Shown: in pieces, positions 8,823-17,484 of the stretch
Numbering within the stretch: the first letter of the stretch is position 1
Layout of the letters: each line of letters opens with the position of its first letter
Source: a virus
Reading direction: 5' to 3' (one strand)
Virus record (IMG/VR): IMGVR_UViG_3300021963_009388
Location: 38,496-102,495 of that record
Length of the DNA: 64,000 nucleotides
Position numbers and translations under genes: made by a program
Notes under the pieces: generated by a model
Databases searched by the model: none
The model's input: only the letters and a program-made list of their open reading frames with translations
Told to the model about the DNA's origin: nothing

Positions 8823-9457
8823 AGCAAGACATACAACGCATTCCTGAAGTCCTGGAGTCCAAGGTTAATTCTGAAAAGCCCGCTGGCTTTAAGACTGTAC
8901 TGGGGTTAGACTTAGGTACATCTTGTGGGTATGCCTATTGCTTTGTTAATGAGGACAATACACTTAAACCAAAAATATACGCAGGCCAGCTGGACTTATC
9001 TGCTGGGCCTTATGACTCAGGGGCCATACGGTTTATAAAACTAAGGCATTTCCTAGCAGCTATAAAGCCAGATCTAGTAGCGTTTGAGGATGTAAAGTAC
9101 ACACCACCTAGTGCCGGGTTTCAAAGTGTAGGGGCAATCATCGCTAGGGCTGCTACAGCTTGCGAGTGGTTTGGAGCACTTAAGGCTACTATGGCCACTT
9201 GGTGTGAGGCTAGGAATATTCCAAGCACAGGCATTCCTATCGGAACTATTAAGAAGAGAGCCACTGGAAAAGGTAATGCCAATAAGGCAGAGATCATCAG
9301 CGCTTGTAATAAAGAGTTTGGAATGGATTTTGAAGTAGACGGATACGAGAATTCAGGAGTGGATAATATAGCAGACGCTGTATATGTATGCTCTCTATTG
9401 TTGGAGCAGTACGGCTCGGGCCTTAACTTTGCGGATGATGCGAAAGGTGCAGTATGA
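8819..9457 (+). CDS. RuvC-like nuclease (putative Holliday junction resolvase)
   Basis: 212 aa. It has the RNase H-like fold signature of RuvC: GLDLGTSCGYAY with Asp31, a second strand ending VAFEDV with Glu90, and the C-terminal helix VDNIADAVYVC with Asp182/Asp186. Phage RuvC-like enzymes resolve branched DNA before packaging or during recombination, which fits the RecA-like gene upstream. The Lys-rich patch IGTIKKRATGKGNANK is in the position of the RuvC DNA-contact segment. The gene overlaps both neighbours by 4 bases. Confidence 0.75.
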   Translation: MKQDIQRIPEVLESKVNSEKPAGFKTVLGLDLGTSCGYAYCFVNEDNTLKPKIYAGQLDLSAGPYDSGAIRFIKLRHFLAAIKPDLVAFEDVKYTPPSAGFQSVGAIIARAATACEWFGALKATMATWCEARNIPSTGIPIGTIKKRATGKGNANKAEIISACNKEFGMDFEVDGYENSGVDNIADAVYVCSLLLEQYGSGLNFADDAKGAV

Positions 9458-10428
9458 GCGGCATTAATATAAAAGACACTAAGACATTTAAGAGCCCTAT
9501 TTCTAAGGGGTCTAGCCAAGCTTACTTTATGGATGCTCTTAGGCTTTCTCACATGCTTAGGGCTAGGGCTATACAGGACATAGAAGCTAAGGCAAGGGAC
9601 ATAGGAGCTTCTGACAAAGCTATACTTAAGCTCAAGGAAGATGTTAGCAACTTGGCTGAAGCCACTCCTCTGGAAAGGTTTCTCGTGCCTAAGGCATGCA
9701 TGCAGATATCCGCATACCTTGTCGATGGGTTGGTAAAGTTTAAGAAGGACCCTAATCACAAATACACTAACACCATAGAGATTCCCGGTGCTACTGTAGC
9801 CGGTAGTGTATTCTCATCTACTAAGACAAAAAGAATAAACAAGTTTGATGTAACTGCTAGCGAGTCCATATTGTCTTCAGAACCAATGGTGGTATTTGGA
9901 ACAAGGGAAGAGCTAGACCTAATTATACCTTACATCATCGATAGGGCCGCGCTGGCCCCTACTAACTGCCTTCACTTCAGTGTGAAGACTTACTACAAGA
10001 AGCTTAACAAGCATTATGTAAGATACTCCCCAGAGAGATGGGAAGATACGCTTCGTACTAAAGATGGCTTCAACAGCATCATAGTAAACGAAAGCAGGTA
10101 TAGGCCTGTGGAGTTAGTCATAGTTGACAACATCAATCATGGGTTTAGTCCAGCCCCTATTAAGCGAAAGAAATGTATAGCTAGGCTAGGCAGAATGAAA
10201 GAGGCTCTGCTATGTTTAAAAAGATGCAAAGCTCACACATCATCAAAAGGTATATGCTCTATTATTTGTTTTCATACAGACGACATAGTGGGGGGCATAA
10301 ACCCAGAGATGATTAAATCGTTTGAAGATATAAGTTCTTTGTACGACTGCAGTTCTGACAAGAACAAAGTCCACCTAACCAAGCGAAAAGGCAAGACTAT
10401 ACTATCTCTGCGCAAGGATAAGAAATGA
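9454..10428 (+). CDS. Hypothetical protein
   Basis: 324 aa, no family assigned. The N-terminal third is helical and charged. The middle has alternating hydrophobic strands (SEPMVVFGTREELDLIIPYI; RPVELVIVDNINHG) that could be a degenerate P-loop-type core with a Walker B-like strand, but no Walker A is seen. It overlaps the RuvC-like gene and the next gene by 4 bases each, so it belongs to the same operon. Confidence 0.65.
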   Translation: MSGINIKDTKTFKSPISKGSSQAYFMDALRLSHMLRARAIQDIEAKARDIGASDKAILKLKEDVSNLAEATPLERFLVPKACMQISAYLVDGLVKFKKDPNHKYTNTIEIPGATVAGSVFSSTKTKRINKFDVTASESILSSEPMVVFGTREELDLIIPYIIDRAALAPTNCLHFSVKTYYKKLNKHYVRYSPERWEDTLRTKDGFNSIIVNESRYRPVELVIVDNINHGFSPAPIKRKKCIARLGRMKEALLCLKRCKAHTSSKGICSIICFHTDDIVGGINPEMIKSFEDISSLYDCSSDKNKVHLTKRKGKTILSLRKDKK

Positions 10429-11084
10429 GCGAAAAGAGGCTAAACCCTGAAGAGGTATTGGGTTACATGAAGGATGTAACCTGTGCTGAGCTAACAGGAT
10501 CCCCACCGGTAGAGCCTGGCGTAGTAGACGCAGGCATAGTAAACCCTACCTCTCAGGAGCTTAACAGACTGCCTCCACTCAAACGAGTGGAGCTCTCAGA
10601 TTCTTTAAGCAGCCTTTCCAATGACTTCGTGTTTTTTAACCATACTATGCTGTTCTCTAAAGGGGGTCTAGACTTTGACCCAATTAAAGAGTATCAAGTA
10701 TTTGCAAATAAACCGGAATTAGTTAACTATGTAGTCTTTAACAGACCCATATTTAGCGGGCTTGACTTTCCTGATAACACGGGGGGTCATGATTTTATTT
10801 TATCGTTTGTTCCTATAGAGCACTGGGACACTATATACAGAGCTATAGGCAACATAACCATACTAAATAGAGCTAATGGTTACATGTTTCTATGCGAAGC
10901 AGTTAAGGTAAAAATACCCGATCCAAAGCAGCCGAGCTTGACTATAGAGCCATATCTATGGAAGATGAAGGGCTCACAACAGAGCTGGGTGTACCAGGGG
11001 TACCCTGTACCTAGGGCTGTAAAACGGTCTGCTGACTATGAAGCTATGAACTTAATGAAAGCTATTAACAATGAACCCAGATAA
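10425..11084 (+). CDS. Hypothetical protein
   Basis: 219 aa, not recognised. It has an acidic, Pro-rich N-terminus, then a region of mixed strands with several aromatic residues (ILSFVPIEHWDTIYRAIGN). It is coupled by ATGA to the upstream gene and overlaps the next by 14 bases. Confidence 0.65.
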   Translation: MSEKRLNPEEVLGYMKDVTCAELTGSPPVEPGVVDAGIVNPTSQELNRLPPLKRVELSDSLSSLSNDFVFFNHTMLFSKGGLDFDPIKEYQVFANKPELVNYVVFNRPIFSGLDFPDNTGGHDFILSFVPIEHWDTIYRAIGNITILNRANGYMFLCEAVKVKIPDPKQPSLTIEPYLWKMKGSQQSWVYQGYPVPRAVKRSADYEAMNLMKAINNEPR

Positions 11085-11367
11085 TACTTACGTGTATAGA
11101 AAGACTAAAACATTCGTGGAAGAGCGGGTGTACGAGCGCCCAGCCGGATCTACTCCAGACGACTGGAGACTAATAAAGATAACCGATCCGCTGGATGAAA
11201 CTATAAACGAATGGGTATTGGCTAATCAAGCCACCATAGTAACTGTATCGGCTCCAGGGATGGACAGTAGATGGCTAGACAAGGAAATGACCAAGCGGTC
11301 GGTGCTTGTAGCCATTACAGTTATTTACGAAGGTAGTAACAATGGACAATGGCCAGAACGTAAGTGA
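11071..11367 (+). CDS. Small hypothetical protein
   Basis: 98 aa, not recognised. It overlaps both neighbours (14 and 26 bases). Charged and Trp-containing, with no membrane segment. Confidence 0.55.
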   Translation: MNPDNTYVYRKTKTFVEERVYERPAGSTPDDWRLIKITDPLDETINEWVLANQATIVTVSAPGMDSRWLDKEMTKRSVLVAITVIYEGSNNGQWPERK

Positions 11368-11689
11368 TACGGGCCCGCCAGAGCCAGATAAATATAATTA
11401 TCATATTGTTATTATACCGGCTCACGGTCCGCCTGAAGCTCACTCGTTTAAACTTAAAGAAGAGCTTATAGACGTTCTTAGGGCTCAGCACGGACGGCGT
11501 ACATGCTGCTTCGTGTATGAAGGTAATAGGTGGAACATATCTTTGCCGCCTAGAAGGTTGTTAAATTCCAACGGAGAGATAGAGGCTGAGTTATCGGCCG
11601 AGTTTAAGAACACATTACCCGACCCAAGTGGAATGATGTTTGATGACATGGACGTAGTCGACGAAGACGATGAATACTTCAAAAGCTAG
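11342..11689 (+). CDS. Small hypothetical protein, acidic C-terminus
   Basis: 115 aa. The C-terminus is strongly acidic (MMFDDMDVVDEDDEYF). Not recognised. It is the last gene of the operon; the first cassette promoter lies 15 bases after its stop. Confidence 0.6.
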   Translation: MDNGQNVSDTGPPEPDKYNYHIVIIPAHGPPEAHSFKLKEELIDVLRAQHGRRTCCFVYEGNRWNISLPPRRLLNSNGEIEAELSAEFKNTLPDPSGMMFDDMDVVDEDDEYFKS

Positions 11690-11704
11690 TTCAAATCTAA
11701 ATAC

Positions 11705-11732
11705 TTAATTCGAGCTAAAATCGCGTCATAAT
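11705..11732 (+). promoter_or_regulatory. Cassette promoter 1
   Basis: TTAATTCG, then 14 bases, then CATAAT at 11727-11732, preceded by GCGT. The spacing is identical in all eight copies in this window. Transcription should start near 11739. Confidence 0.75.
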
Positions 11733-11769
11733 CATTTGCTTCCCCCTTAGGAAGTAGAAGGAGGTCGTT

Positions 11770-11907
11770 ATGACCTTGTTTCTAACGATATGGCTATTTG
11801 CCATATTTTGCTATTTTTGCTTTGGAGCTTCAAAAGCTCCAAGTGTTAAAGCAGTTTCTTCTCTTTCCTCCGCTTTCAAAAGGAAGCGCAGGAGGCGAAG
11901 AAAATAA
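11770..11907 (+). CDS. Short membrane protein with Arg-rich tail
   Basis: 45 aa with a very strong ribosome binding site (AAGGAGGT at 11758-11765, 4 bases before ATG). One hydrophobic segment (FLTIWLFAIFCYFCF) is followed by a highly basic tail ending KRKRRRRRK, so it should sit in the membrane with the tail inside. The DNA is hairpin-rich: TTGGAGCTT pairs with AAAGCTCCAA across the middle, and the Arg codons pair with the upstream CCTCCGCTT stretch. First ORF of cassette 1. Function unknown. Confidence 0.6.
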   Translation: MTLFLTIWLFAIFCYFCFGASKAPSVKAVSSLSSAFKRKRRRRRK

Positions 11908-11981
11908 GGACCGGGCGAAAGCCATAAAGACAGGGCTTCGGCCATATGGTTTCACATTTTTATCTACTTAAGGAGATGACT

Positions 11982-12641
11982 ATGGTAACTATTTCTTTGT
12001 CTTACTCCCCCGCTAGCCTCGGCTTCCCAGCTGGGGAACGTTTGTTTCCAGTCGGAAAAATCGGCGTTCTGGTGCTGTACCCCGACAACATAGTTGGGGT
12101 ATGGGGCCGCCGACCAGGCGGCTGGGTAAACCTGGTTGCCGGGGACCCCATCATTGAGCGTGGCCTCCTCAGGCCTATTCCCGCTTCGGCGGCGGCGGCG
12201 CAGACTTTCTTTGAGAAGGAAAGTCTGGTCATTGGGCCGTTGACAGGGCCTTTGGTATTACCTCGCTTAATGGCGAGGATCCCAGAGGGGTTTGATCCCG
12301 CCGATGCGGATCAGACTGCGTTGGAGAAGGCAGCCGGTTCGGATGACGGTGACGCAATGCTCTCGACGTTTGTTGAGAGTACGGTACGAGGCCCCGACGG
12401 CCTATTTGTTCCGAGGGGGTTCATCCCAGGGCCAGTGGCCCTGGAGGACGTTTTCGAAGACGTCGGAGGTTTAGTAGGGGACGACGGCGTCCCCAAAGTT
12501 CAGCAGGTAACCCTGCAGGAACTTAGAAAGGCCCGCCTAGCAAGGCTGGCCTTCACAAAGCAAGCCCCATCCCCAGCTTTTGGGGAGAGGGCGAAGTTCG
12601 TTAAATCGTTTAAGAAAGCCGTAGCTACCTTATACCGGTAG
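11982..12641 (+). CDS. Hypothetical protein encoded on a hairpin-chain transcript
   Basis: 219 aa from the ATG at 11982, chosen because AAGGAG (11970-11975) is 6 bases upstream; an in-frame ATG at 11946 lacks a site. The protein has no recognised domain; it is Gly/Pro/Ala-rich, then acidic, then basic at the end (FVKSFKKAVATLYR). The coding DNA is a chain of perfect stem-loops, for example 12426-12444 (8 bp) and 12477-12494 (7 bp, 4-base loop), and looks GC-richer than neighbouring phage genes. The good start site suggests translation; the folding suggests the RNA may also matter. Confidence 0.6.
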   Translation: MVTISLSYSPASLGFPAGERLFPVGKIGVLVLYPDNIVGVWGRRPGGWVNLVAGDPIIERGLLRPIPASAAAAQTFFEKESLVIGPLTGPLVLPRLMARIPEGFDPADADQTALEKAAGSDDGDAMLSTFVESTVRGPDGLFVPRGFIPGPVALEDVFEDVGGLVGDDGVPKVQQVTLQELRKARLARLAFTKQAPSPAFGERAKFVKSFKKAVATLYR

Positions 12642-12990
12642 TCTACGTAGGGGGGGGATAACCAAGAAGCTCCAAGCGCTATGGTTCTTGGAACAACTTC
12701 TTGACTTCCCGGAGGTGGTGCGCCACATGGCTCCAACCCACAAGCCCGTGCAGAGTAAATACAAAACTCTGCATGAGCCTAGGTATTCTGATGCACCCTT
12801 ACTGGAGGGTGCATTTGGCGCGGCTCGTCCGCCGACGTAAAGACCTATAGAGGTTCATACGTTGAGACCCAGGTCGGGTGTTCGGCTAACGGCTTGAAGC
12901 CGTGAACACTAGCTTCATCGCTAGAGTGAGCGACCCGATAAACCAGGCCAATTCGTCATCTCGAAAAGAGGTGGCGAATTGGTTTTTTTT
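12642..12990 (+). ncRNA. Structured 3' region of cassette 1 (no ORF)
   Basis: About 340 nt with no ORF, downstream of the 219-aa gene and probably on the same transcript. Perfect hairpins include TGCAGAGT/ACTCTGCA, ATGCACCCT/AGGGTGCAT, and a nested GTGTTC...GAACAC enclosing ACGGCTT/AAGCCGT. An outer TCGGGT/ACCCGA pairing closes part of it into a multibranch fold. It ends in the cassette terminator. It could be an independent RNA or a structured 3' UTR. Confidence 0.5.
12948..12990 (+). terminator. Cassette terminator 1
   Basis: CCAATTCG stem (with further pairing inside) closing at CGAATTGG, then T8 and the conserved AGCTATTAG. Confidence 0.85.
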
Positions 12991-13007
12991 AGCTATTAGG
13001 TGATCAC

Positions 13008-13035
13008 TTAATTCAGAGGTAAATAGCGTCATAAT
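13008..13035 (+). promoter_or_regulatory. Cassette promoter 2
   Basis: TTAATTCA, 14 bases, CATAAT at 13030-13035, followed by AAGGTGAG. It begins 18 bases after the T-run of terminator 1. Confidence 0.8.
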
Positions 13036-13118
13036 AAGGTGAGTTAGTAGTAGCTATAGTCGCCCGTTCTGGGTCGAGTAGTATACGACGAACTCTTTCC
13101 TGGAAAGGGAAAATTGAT

Positions 13119-13316
13119 ATGGCTAACTCTTCGAAGACTGTACTCAGCTGTGTAAAAGTTAGTGGAGAGCAGTGGGCTTCACAGGTAGAGATGGCGATGG
13201 CGGGTGAAGCCATGCAAATAGCTCTAACTGAGAGGCGGCGCGGTTTAATAGCCGTGTCCCGCCGCTCCGACACAGGCATCGTCTATGAATCAGTATTCGA
13301 GGTATATGACGCGTAA
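13119..13316 (+). CDS. Small hypothetical protein in cassette 2
   Basis: 65 aa, preceded by GGAAAGGG. Not recognised; soluble-looking. The DNA folds extensively: GGCTTCAC/GTGAAGCC, GCGGCG/CGCCGC with an inner CGG/CCG, and a stem spanning the stop codon (GAGGTATA...TATACCTC enclosing ACGC/GCGT). It is the only ORF between promoter 2 and terminator 2. Confidence 0.55.
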   Translation: MANSSKTVLSCVKVSGEQWASQVEMAMAGEAMQIALTERRRGLIAVSRRSDTGIVYESVFEVYDA

Positions 13317-13335
13317 GCGTTGTATACCTCAGGCT

Positions 13336-13378
13336 ACCAGAGCTTCCTTCACAGGGAAGCTCTGGTGGTATTTTTTTT
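13336..13378 (+). terminator. Cassette terminator 2
   Basis: ACCAGAGCTTCC pairs perfectly with GGAAGCTCTGGT, then T8 and AGCTATCAG. The next 230 bases (to 13612) are AT-rich and hold no gene I can support; they may contain the promoter of the portal operon. Confidence 0.9.
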
Positions 13379-13612
13379 AGCTATCAGACACTTCTAAGGA
13401 TCTTCACCCATGACTAAATCTATAAGATGGGGTACTCCCAGCCACACTAGGTATACGGCTGACACCACATAAAACGTATCAGTTCTAAAACTTAAAATAT
13501 ATATAAGGGTTTCCATGGTGCTTCAATCTTGTTATTTTAATATCATGTTGCTTATTATCCTTAGAAGAAGTAAAAAGAGTAAGTTTAATATTTAAATCAC
13601 GAAAGGCGAGCC

Positions 13613-14350
13613 ATGGCAGACACTAGACTAGCATCTGTTACAGGTGGATCTACTATAGACCATAACAGAAAGACCACTAAGATAATCGTCGATCCGCATG
13701 AGACAGACTCATTCGTAATCGATCTCTCAGCTATGAAATCTGCACAAACGTTTGAAGTTAAAGAGGATGGCAGTAAGGACTTAAGGAAACTAGAACAAAT
13801 AGAAAGATCTAAAATGATAGCCAACAGTTTAAGGAGATTTGCCAAGAGTACACCCGACAGCGCGCCTCCTAGCTTAGGCACTGTCTCAGGTACTGTAGAC
13901 GGCGGCAACCATGTTCATCCAGCTGCTCAGCTTCCAGAGTCGGCTGTGGCTCCACCTAACGTAAGGGTCTATTTTGATATGCCTGGTCTGGCTACTCTAA
14001 ACTACAGATATCACGGAGCAGCCGTAGTGCCTGGTTATCTCGTCCTCACCACCGATATGCGGTACTCAGGCCCAGGTGAGTTCTACCCATTTACTAGTAA
14101 GCTGGCTATAGAGACAGACGCCCGAATAGGCGTTATGGTTGATGGTATAGACAGCCTATTTCTAATAAAGCCTCCAACTATACAGCACAAGTTCGGACCT
14201 TACGAGCATTGCTTAGTTCCTATAGTTCAAGAGAAGGATCTTCCTCCTGAGCTGAAGGAAGGGCTAGTTCAAGATAAGCCAGAAGTAGTGGAGACGTCTC
14301 CACGACCAGTCGCTACTTCATCGTCAGATGCAGAAGACGGGGTGCTTTAA
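13613..14350 (+). CDS. Hypothetical protein upstream of portal
   Basis: 245 aa. The first 100 residues are polar and partly helical. The second half (VRVYFDMPGLATLNYRYHG...) looks beta-rich, and the Pro-rich C-terminus carries an exact dispersed palindrome (14288-14303). AAGGCGAG precedes the start. Not recognised; its position before the portal suggests a head or packaging role. Confidence 0.6.
   Translation: MADTRLASVTGGSTIDHNRKTTKIIVDPHETDSFVIDLSAMKSAQTFEVKEDGSKDLRKLEQIERSKMIANSLRRFAKSTPDSAPPSLGTVSGTVDGGNHVHPAAQLPESAVAPPNVRVYFDMPGLATLNYRYHGAAVVPGYLVLTTDMRYSGPGEFYPFTSKLAIETDARIGVMVDGIDSLFLIKPPTIQHKFGPYEHCLVPIVQEKDLPPELKEGLVQDKPEVVETSPRPVATSSSDAEDGVL
14288..14303. repeat. Dispersed palindrome, copy 2 (exact)
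   Basis: GTGGAGACGTCTCCAC, read here as V-E-T-S-P. Confidence 0.9.
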
Positions 14351-14392
14351 TCTTAATTTATTATAAGTGTAACCTAGGGGGCCTAGCCTAAC

Positions 14393-16327
14393 ATGTCAGA
14401 CTTTTCAGAAGGTGCTTTGGGCAAGGGCTGGGCTCTTAACGGAAAAGGTGATGAGCCTTTTCCAGATCCATTTATGGACTACGCCTCTACGGTCATGCCT
14501 GAGAATATCAGGGATGCCCTGAGGTATTGCGAGTTCATATTTAACTCCAACTCTATGATAAGAGAAGCAGCAAGAAGAGTTCTTAGCTACTTCATAACAG
14601 ACATAGAGGTTAAAGGCGTTGGCGGTAAGGACATCGGCGATGACGAGAGGGCTAAGTATGAGAGCTTCTTAAATGAAACTCTAGACATAAAGACCATTCT
14701 TCACTCTGTGGGTCTTGACCTCTTATGCTATGGTAATAGCTTTACCACTCTTGTAGTACCTTTTAGAAGGTACTTATCCTGCCCTCAGTGCTTTCTTGAC
14801 ATACCTCTTAAAGAAGCCATAAATAACAGTGCGTTCGCATTTAAGTGGAAGATGCCTGACTTTACATGTAACTGCCCTAGGTGCAAGTACACAGGTATAT
14901 GGAAGCGCACAGACAGAAGAACTAACGAGCCTGAAGAAGTACGAGTAAGAAGATGGCCAGCAGCTGAGATGGAGATAAGGTACGATCCAGTAAGGGATAA
15001 CCGTGACTATCTTTGGAGAATACCAGAAGACTATAGGCTGCAAGTAAGAAGAGGAGATCCTCAAATCTTAGAGACGGTACCTTGGGAAGTAGTAGAGGCA
15101 GTTGCAGCTAACGGCTTTCTTCTATTTGACAAGGGAGCCATATACCATATGTACGAGCCAACTCTGTCAGGGGTTAGGTCGAGAGGCTGGGGTATATCTA
15201 GAACTCTAGTTAACTTTAGACATGCTTGGTACTGTCAAGTGCTTCACCGATACAACGAAGCTATAGCTCTAGACTACGTCATACCATTTAGAGTTCTAAG
15301 CCCTCAACCACAGTCTAGCTCTCTGCCAGAGGCTGGGGACCCTTTAATGAACATGGACTTGGGCGGCCTTAGAGGTCAGGTCCAGGCTATGCTTAGAAAG
15401 AGAAGAAAGGATCCGGCTGCTTGGCACTTCCTTAGCACTCCTATTCAATATCAGATGCTCGGTGGAGAAGCAAGAAACCTTGCACCTACTGATCTATTAG
15501 AGTCAGGCATAACCAATCTTTTAAACGGGTTCGGTATGCCAGCTGAGCTGTACAGAGGCACTTTATCTTTGCAAGCAGCTCTACCAGCTATACGCCTTTT
15601 TGAGTCAAGCTGGGTATACTTAGTACACTCACTCAATGCTTTTCTGAGAGAGCTTACCAAAGACATAGGCGATGCGTTTGGCTGGGAGCCGGCTGTATGT
15701 AAACTCATAAGGCCTACTATGTTAGATGATGTTCAGCTCATCATGTCCAAGATGCAGCTTATGCAAGCTCAGCAGGTCAGCCAGACCGGCGTGCTTCGAA
15801 GCATGGGTATGGACTTCAAAGACGAGCAGAGGCAGATCATTCAGGAACAGAAGTTCACACAAGAGGAGCAGGCCAAGATGCAGGAGGAGATGGACAACTC
15901 TTCGCTTATGGAACAGATGGCTCCTCCTGTTATAGATCAGATGGCTCAGCAAGGAGGACAAGGCGGGCAGCCAGGTGGACAACCACCAGCTCCTCAAGGA
16001 TACGGCGCACCTGCAGCTCCAGCCGAAGGAGGAGGCGGCCAGCCACCTCAAGGACCAGCAGGCATGGCAGCACAAGGCATGTCTGTCGCTACTCCTACTA
16101 GCCCTAATCAGAAGGTTACTCCGCAAGACCTTCAAGCTAAGGCTCAAACATTGGCGGATCAGATGCTGGCTATGCCTGAATCTCAGCGTCAGTCAGAGAT
16201 GACCAAGCTCAAGTCTCAGGACCCAGTTATTCATAGTTTGGTTAAGCAGACCATAGGCAACATAAGACAGCAGGCTCAGACCGCTGGAGCTAGATCTATA
16301 ATGCAGCAGAAATACGGGGTAATGTAA
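14393..16327 (+). CDS. Portal protein
   Basis: 644 aa. The order of features fits a tailed-phage portal: an N-terminal region with helix FIFNSNSMIREAARRVLSYF, a central wing, the GMPAELYRGTLSLQAALPAIRLFESSWVYLVHSLNAFLREL stretch typical of the portal stem/clip region, and a long Gln-rich C-terminus. It would form the dodecameric DNA channel of the head. An insertion at about residues 127-165 has two CxxC pairs (CPQC, CNCPRC), probably a structural zinc site, which is unusual for portals. No terminase or capsid gene is nearby. Confidence 0.8.
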   Translation: MSDFSEGALGKGWALNGKGDEPFPDPFMDYASTVMPENIRDALRYCEFIFNSNSMIREAARRVLSYFITDIEVKGVGGKDIGDDERAKYESFLNETLDIKTILHSVGLDLLCYGNSFTTLVVPFRRYLSCPQCFLDIPLKEAINNSAFAFKWKMPDFTCNCPRCKYTGIWKRTDRRTNEPEEVRVRRWPAAEMEIRYDPVRDNRDYLWRIPEDYRLQVRRGDPQILETVPWEVVEAVAANGFLLFDKGAIYHMYEPTLSGVRSRGWGISRTLVNFRHAWYCQVLHRYNEAIALDYVIPFRVLSPQPQSSSLPEAGDPLMNMDLGGLRGQVQAMLRKRRKDPAAWHFLSTPIQYQMLGGEARNLAPTDLLESGITNLLNGFGMPAELYRGTLSLQAALPAIRLFESSWVYLVHSLNAFLRELTKDIGDAFGWEPAVCKLIRPTMLDDVQLIMSKMQLMQAQQVSQTGVLRSMGMDFKDEQRQIIQEQKFTQEEQAKMQEEMDNSSLMEQMAPPVIDQMAQQGGQGGQPGGQPPAPQGYGAPAAPAEGGGGQPPQGPAGMAAQGMSVATPTSPNQKVTPQDLQAKAQTLADQMLAMPESQRQSEMTKLKSQDPVIHSLVKQTIGNIRQQAQTAGARSIMQQKYGVM

Positions 16328-16857
16328 TGAATGTGATTAGCGGGTTTTTAAGTATTCTTCTTGATGTGTCTTCTAAGCGTAAGCAAGGGAGGGATATAGA
16401 CATGCCCAGCATTAAAGAATGCGTAGAACTACTAGAGCTGCACAACAAGACCAGAGATATGTATGACCTGGCTCCAATGAAGACTAACGACAACTGTGCT
16501 CTTGTGGCTCAGTCTCATGCTACTTGGATGGCTGGAGTCAGTACTATATCTCATTTAGGGTTCAGTTTCTTTGGCCCGGCACAGAGGCTATCCATAGTGG
16601 GAGAGGACCCAGCAAACATAGGTGAGTGCATATCCTTCTCTAGCTGCGAAGGTGCGTCCTCTTTAATGAAGTCATGGTTTAAGTCAGAAACCCACAAGGC
16701 CATCATTCTAGGAAACTACTCTCAGTTTGGAGTAGGAAGGGCTCTGAGTAAGGACGGCTTATACTACTGGTGTGCTATATACATGGACAGCGGTGTTTCA
16801 ACTAGGGCACCAAAACTCAACTTATCCGATAGCCTGGTAGATACAGACAATATATGA
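16327..16857 (+). CDS. CAP/SCP-domain protein
   Basis: 176 aa from the ATG overlapping the portal stop. An ATG at 16402 with GGGAGGG just upstream (151 aa) is an equally good start. CAP-domain features: ELHNKTRDMYDLAPMKTNDNCALVAQSHATWMA at the N-terminus, a His in ISHLGF, and SWFKSETHKAIILGNYSQFGVGRALSKDGLYYW near the end. CAP proteins are secreted or surface proteins of diverse function; in phages they are rare and the role is unknown. It could be a virion or host-surface interaction protein. Confidence 0.7.
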   Translation: MNVISGFLSILLDVSSKRKQGRDIDMPSIKECVELLELHNKTRDMYDLAPMKTNDNCALVAQSHATWMAGVSTISHLGFSFFGPAQRLSIVGEDPANIGECISFSSCEGASSLMKSWFKSETHKAIILGNYSQFGVGRALSKDGLYYWCAIYMDSGVSTRAPKLNLSDSLVDTDNI

Positions 16858-17483
16858 GCATCAATCTTATAAACTTCTTTGACTGGTTTTCTTCTCATCT
16901 ACTTACTCGACCTTGGCTCATAATAGGAAAAGGACCTACCTTTGATCTATTAGATAAAGTTGATCTATCTAAGTATCATGTCATAGGGCTTAACCATGTT
17001 ATGTTTAAAGTGCCATGCTTGCTTGGGCACGTCATAGACTTTGATGTTATCAAATCGTCGGTAAGCGATAACCTTTGCCAACATATTGTAACTCCATGGG
17101 AGCCTCATATAAATAACTCACCTGGAGGAAAGACTGCACTTAGCTTATTTAATAATCCCGATATAGTTGCAAAGAGCCCAGTGCTTTGGTACAACAGCAG
17201 TCGATCAGCTCCGCTTATGATAAAGTCAGGGCCGGTTATAAGGGTCAGAGGGTTTAGTGCGGTAGCTGCAGTTAACTTATTAAGCGCAGCTGGAGTTAAA
17301 GAAGTGTTTACCTTAGGCGTTGATGGTGGCACTAAGTACTCTAGTCAGTTTAAGACAGATACTCTGTTAGCGAATGGAAGGTCTTCGTTTGACTGTCAGG
17401 CTGCTGAGTTCAAGTACTCTAGAAAAAAGTTTAATATAAAAGTTATACCACTTTACAAGGGTTTGTTTAAAGAAGGAACATAA
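16854..17483 (+). CDS. DUF115 / sialyltransferase (GT42)-like protein
   Basis: 209 aa, overlapping the previous gene by 4 bases. It begins with a strand-loop LIIGKGPTFDLL like the 'GnGPS' nucleotide-sugar loop of Campylobacter Cst sialyltransferases and DUF115 proteins. The later part, IRVRGFSAVAAVNLLSAAGVKEVFTLGVDGG, matches the 'sG..a...A..lGykeIyl.G.D' block. A paralogue lies at 20253-20966. Probably a sugar-transfer enzyme; donor and acceptor unknown. Confidence 0.6.
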   Translation: MSINLINFFDWFSSHLLTRPWLIIGKGPTFDLLDKVDLSKYHVIGLNHVMFKVPCLLGHVIDFDVIKSSVSDNLCQHIVTPWEPHINNSPGGKTALSLFNNPDIVAKSPVLWYNSSRSAPLMIKSGPVIRVRGFSAVAAVNLLSAAGVKEVFTLGVDGGTKYSSQFKTDTLLANGRSSFDCQAAEFKYSRKKFNIKVIPLYKGLFKEGT

Positions 17484-17484
17484 G

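Noticed and set aside
9121-9759. Long minus-strand ORF opposite the RuvC-like and next genes
   Set aside because: It is antisense to two well-supported overlapping genes, has no ribosome binding site and shows no recognisable domain; it mirrors the sense codons.
13410-13472. 20-codon ORF in the gap before the portal operon
   Set aside because: No ribosome binding site, no hydrophobic or known motif, and no cassette signals around it.
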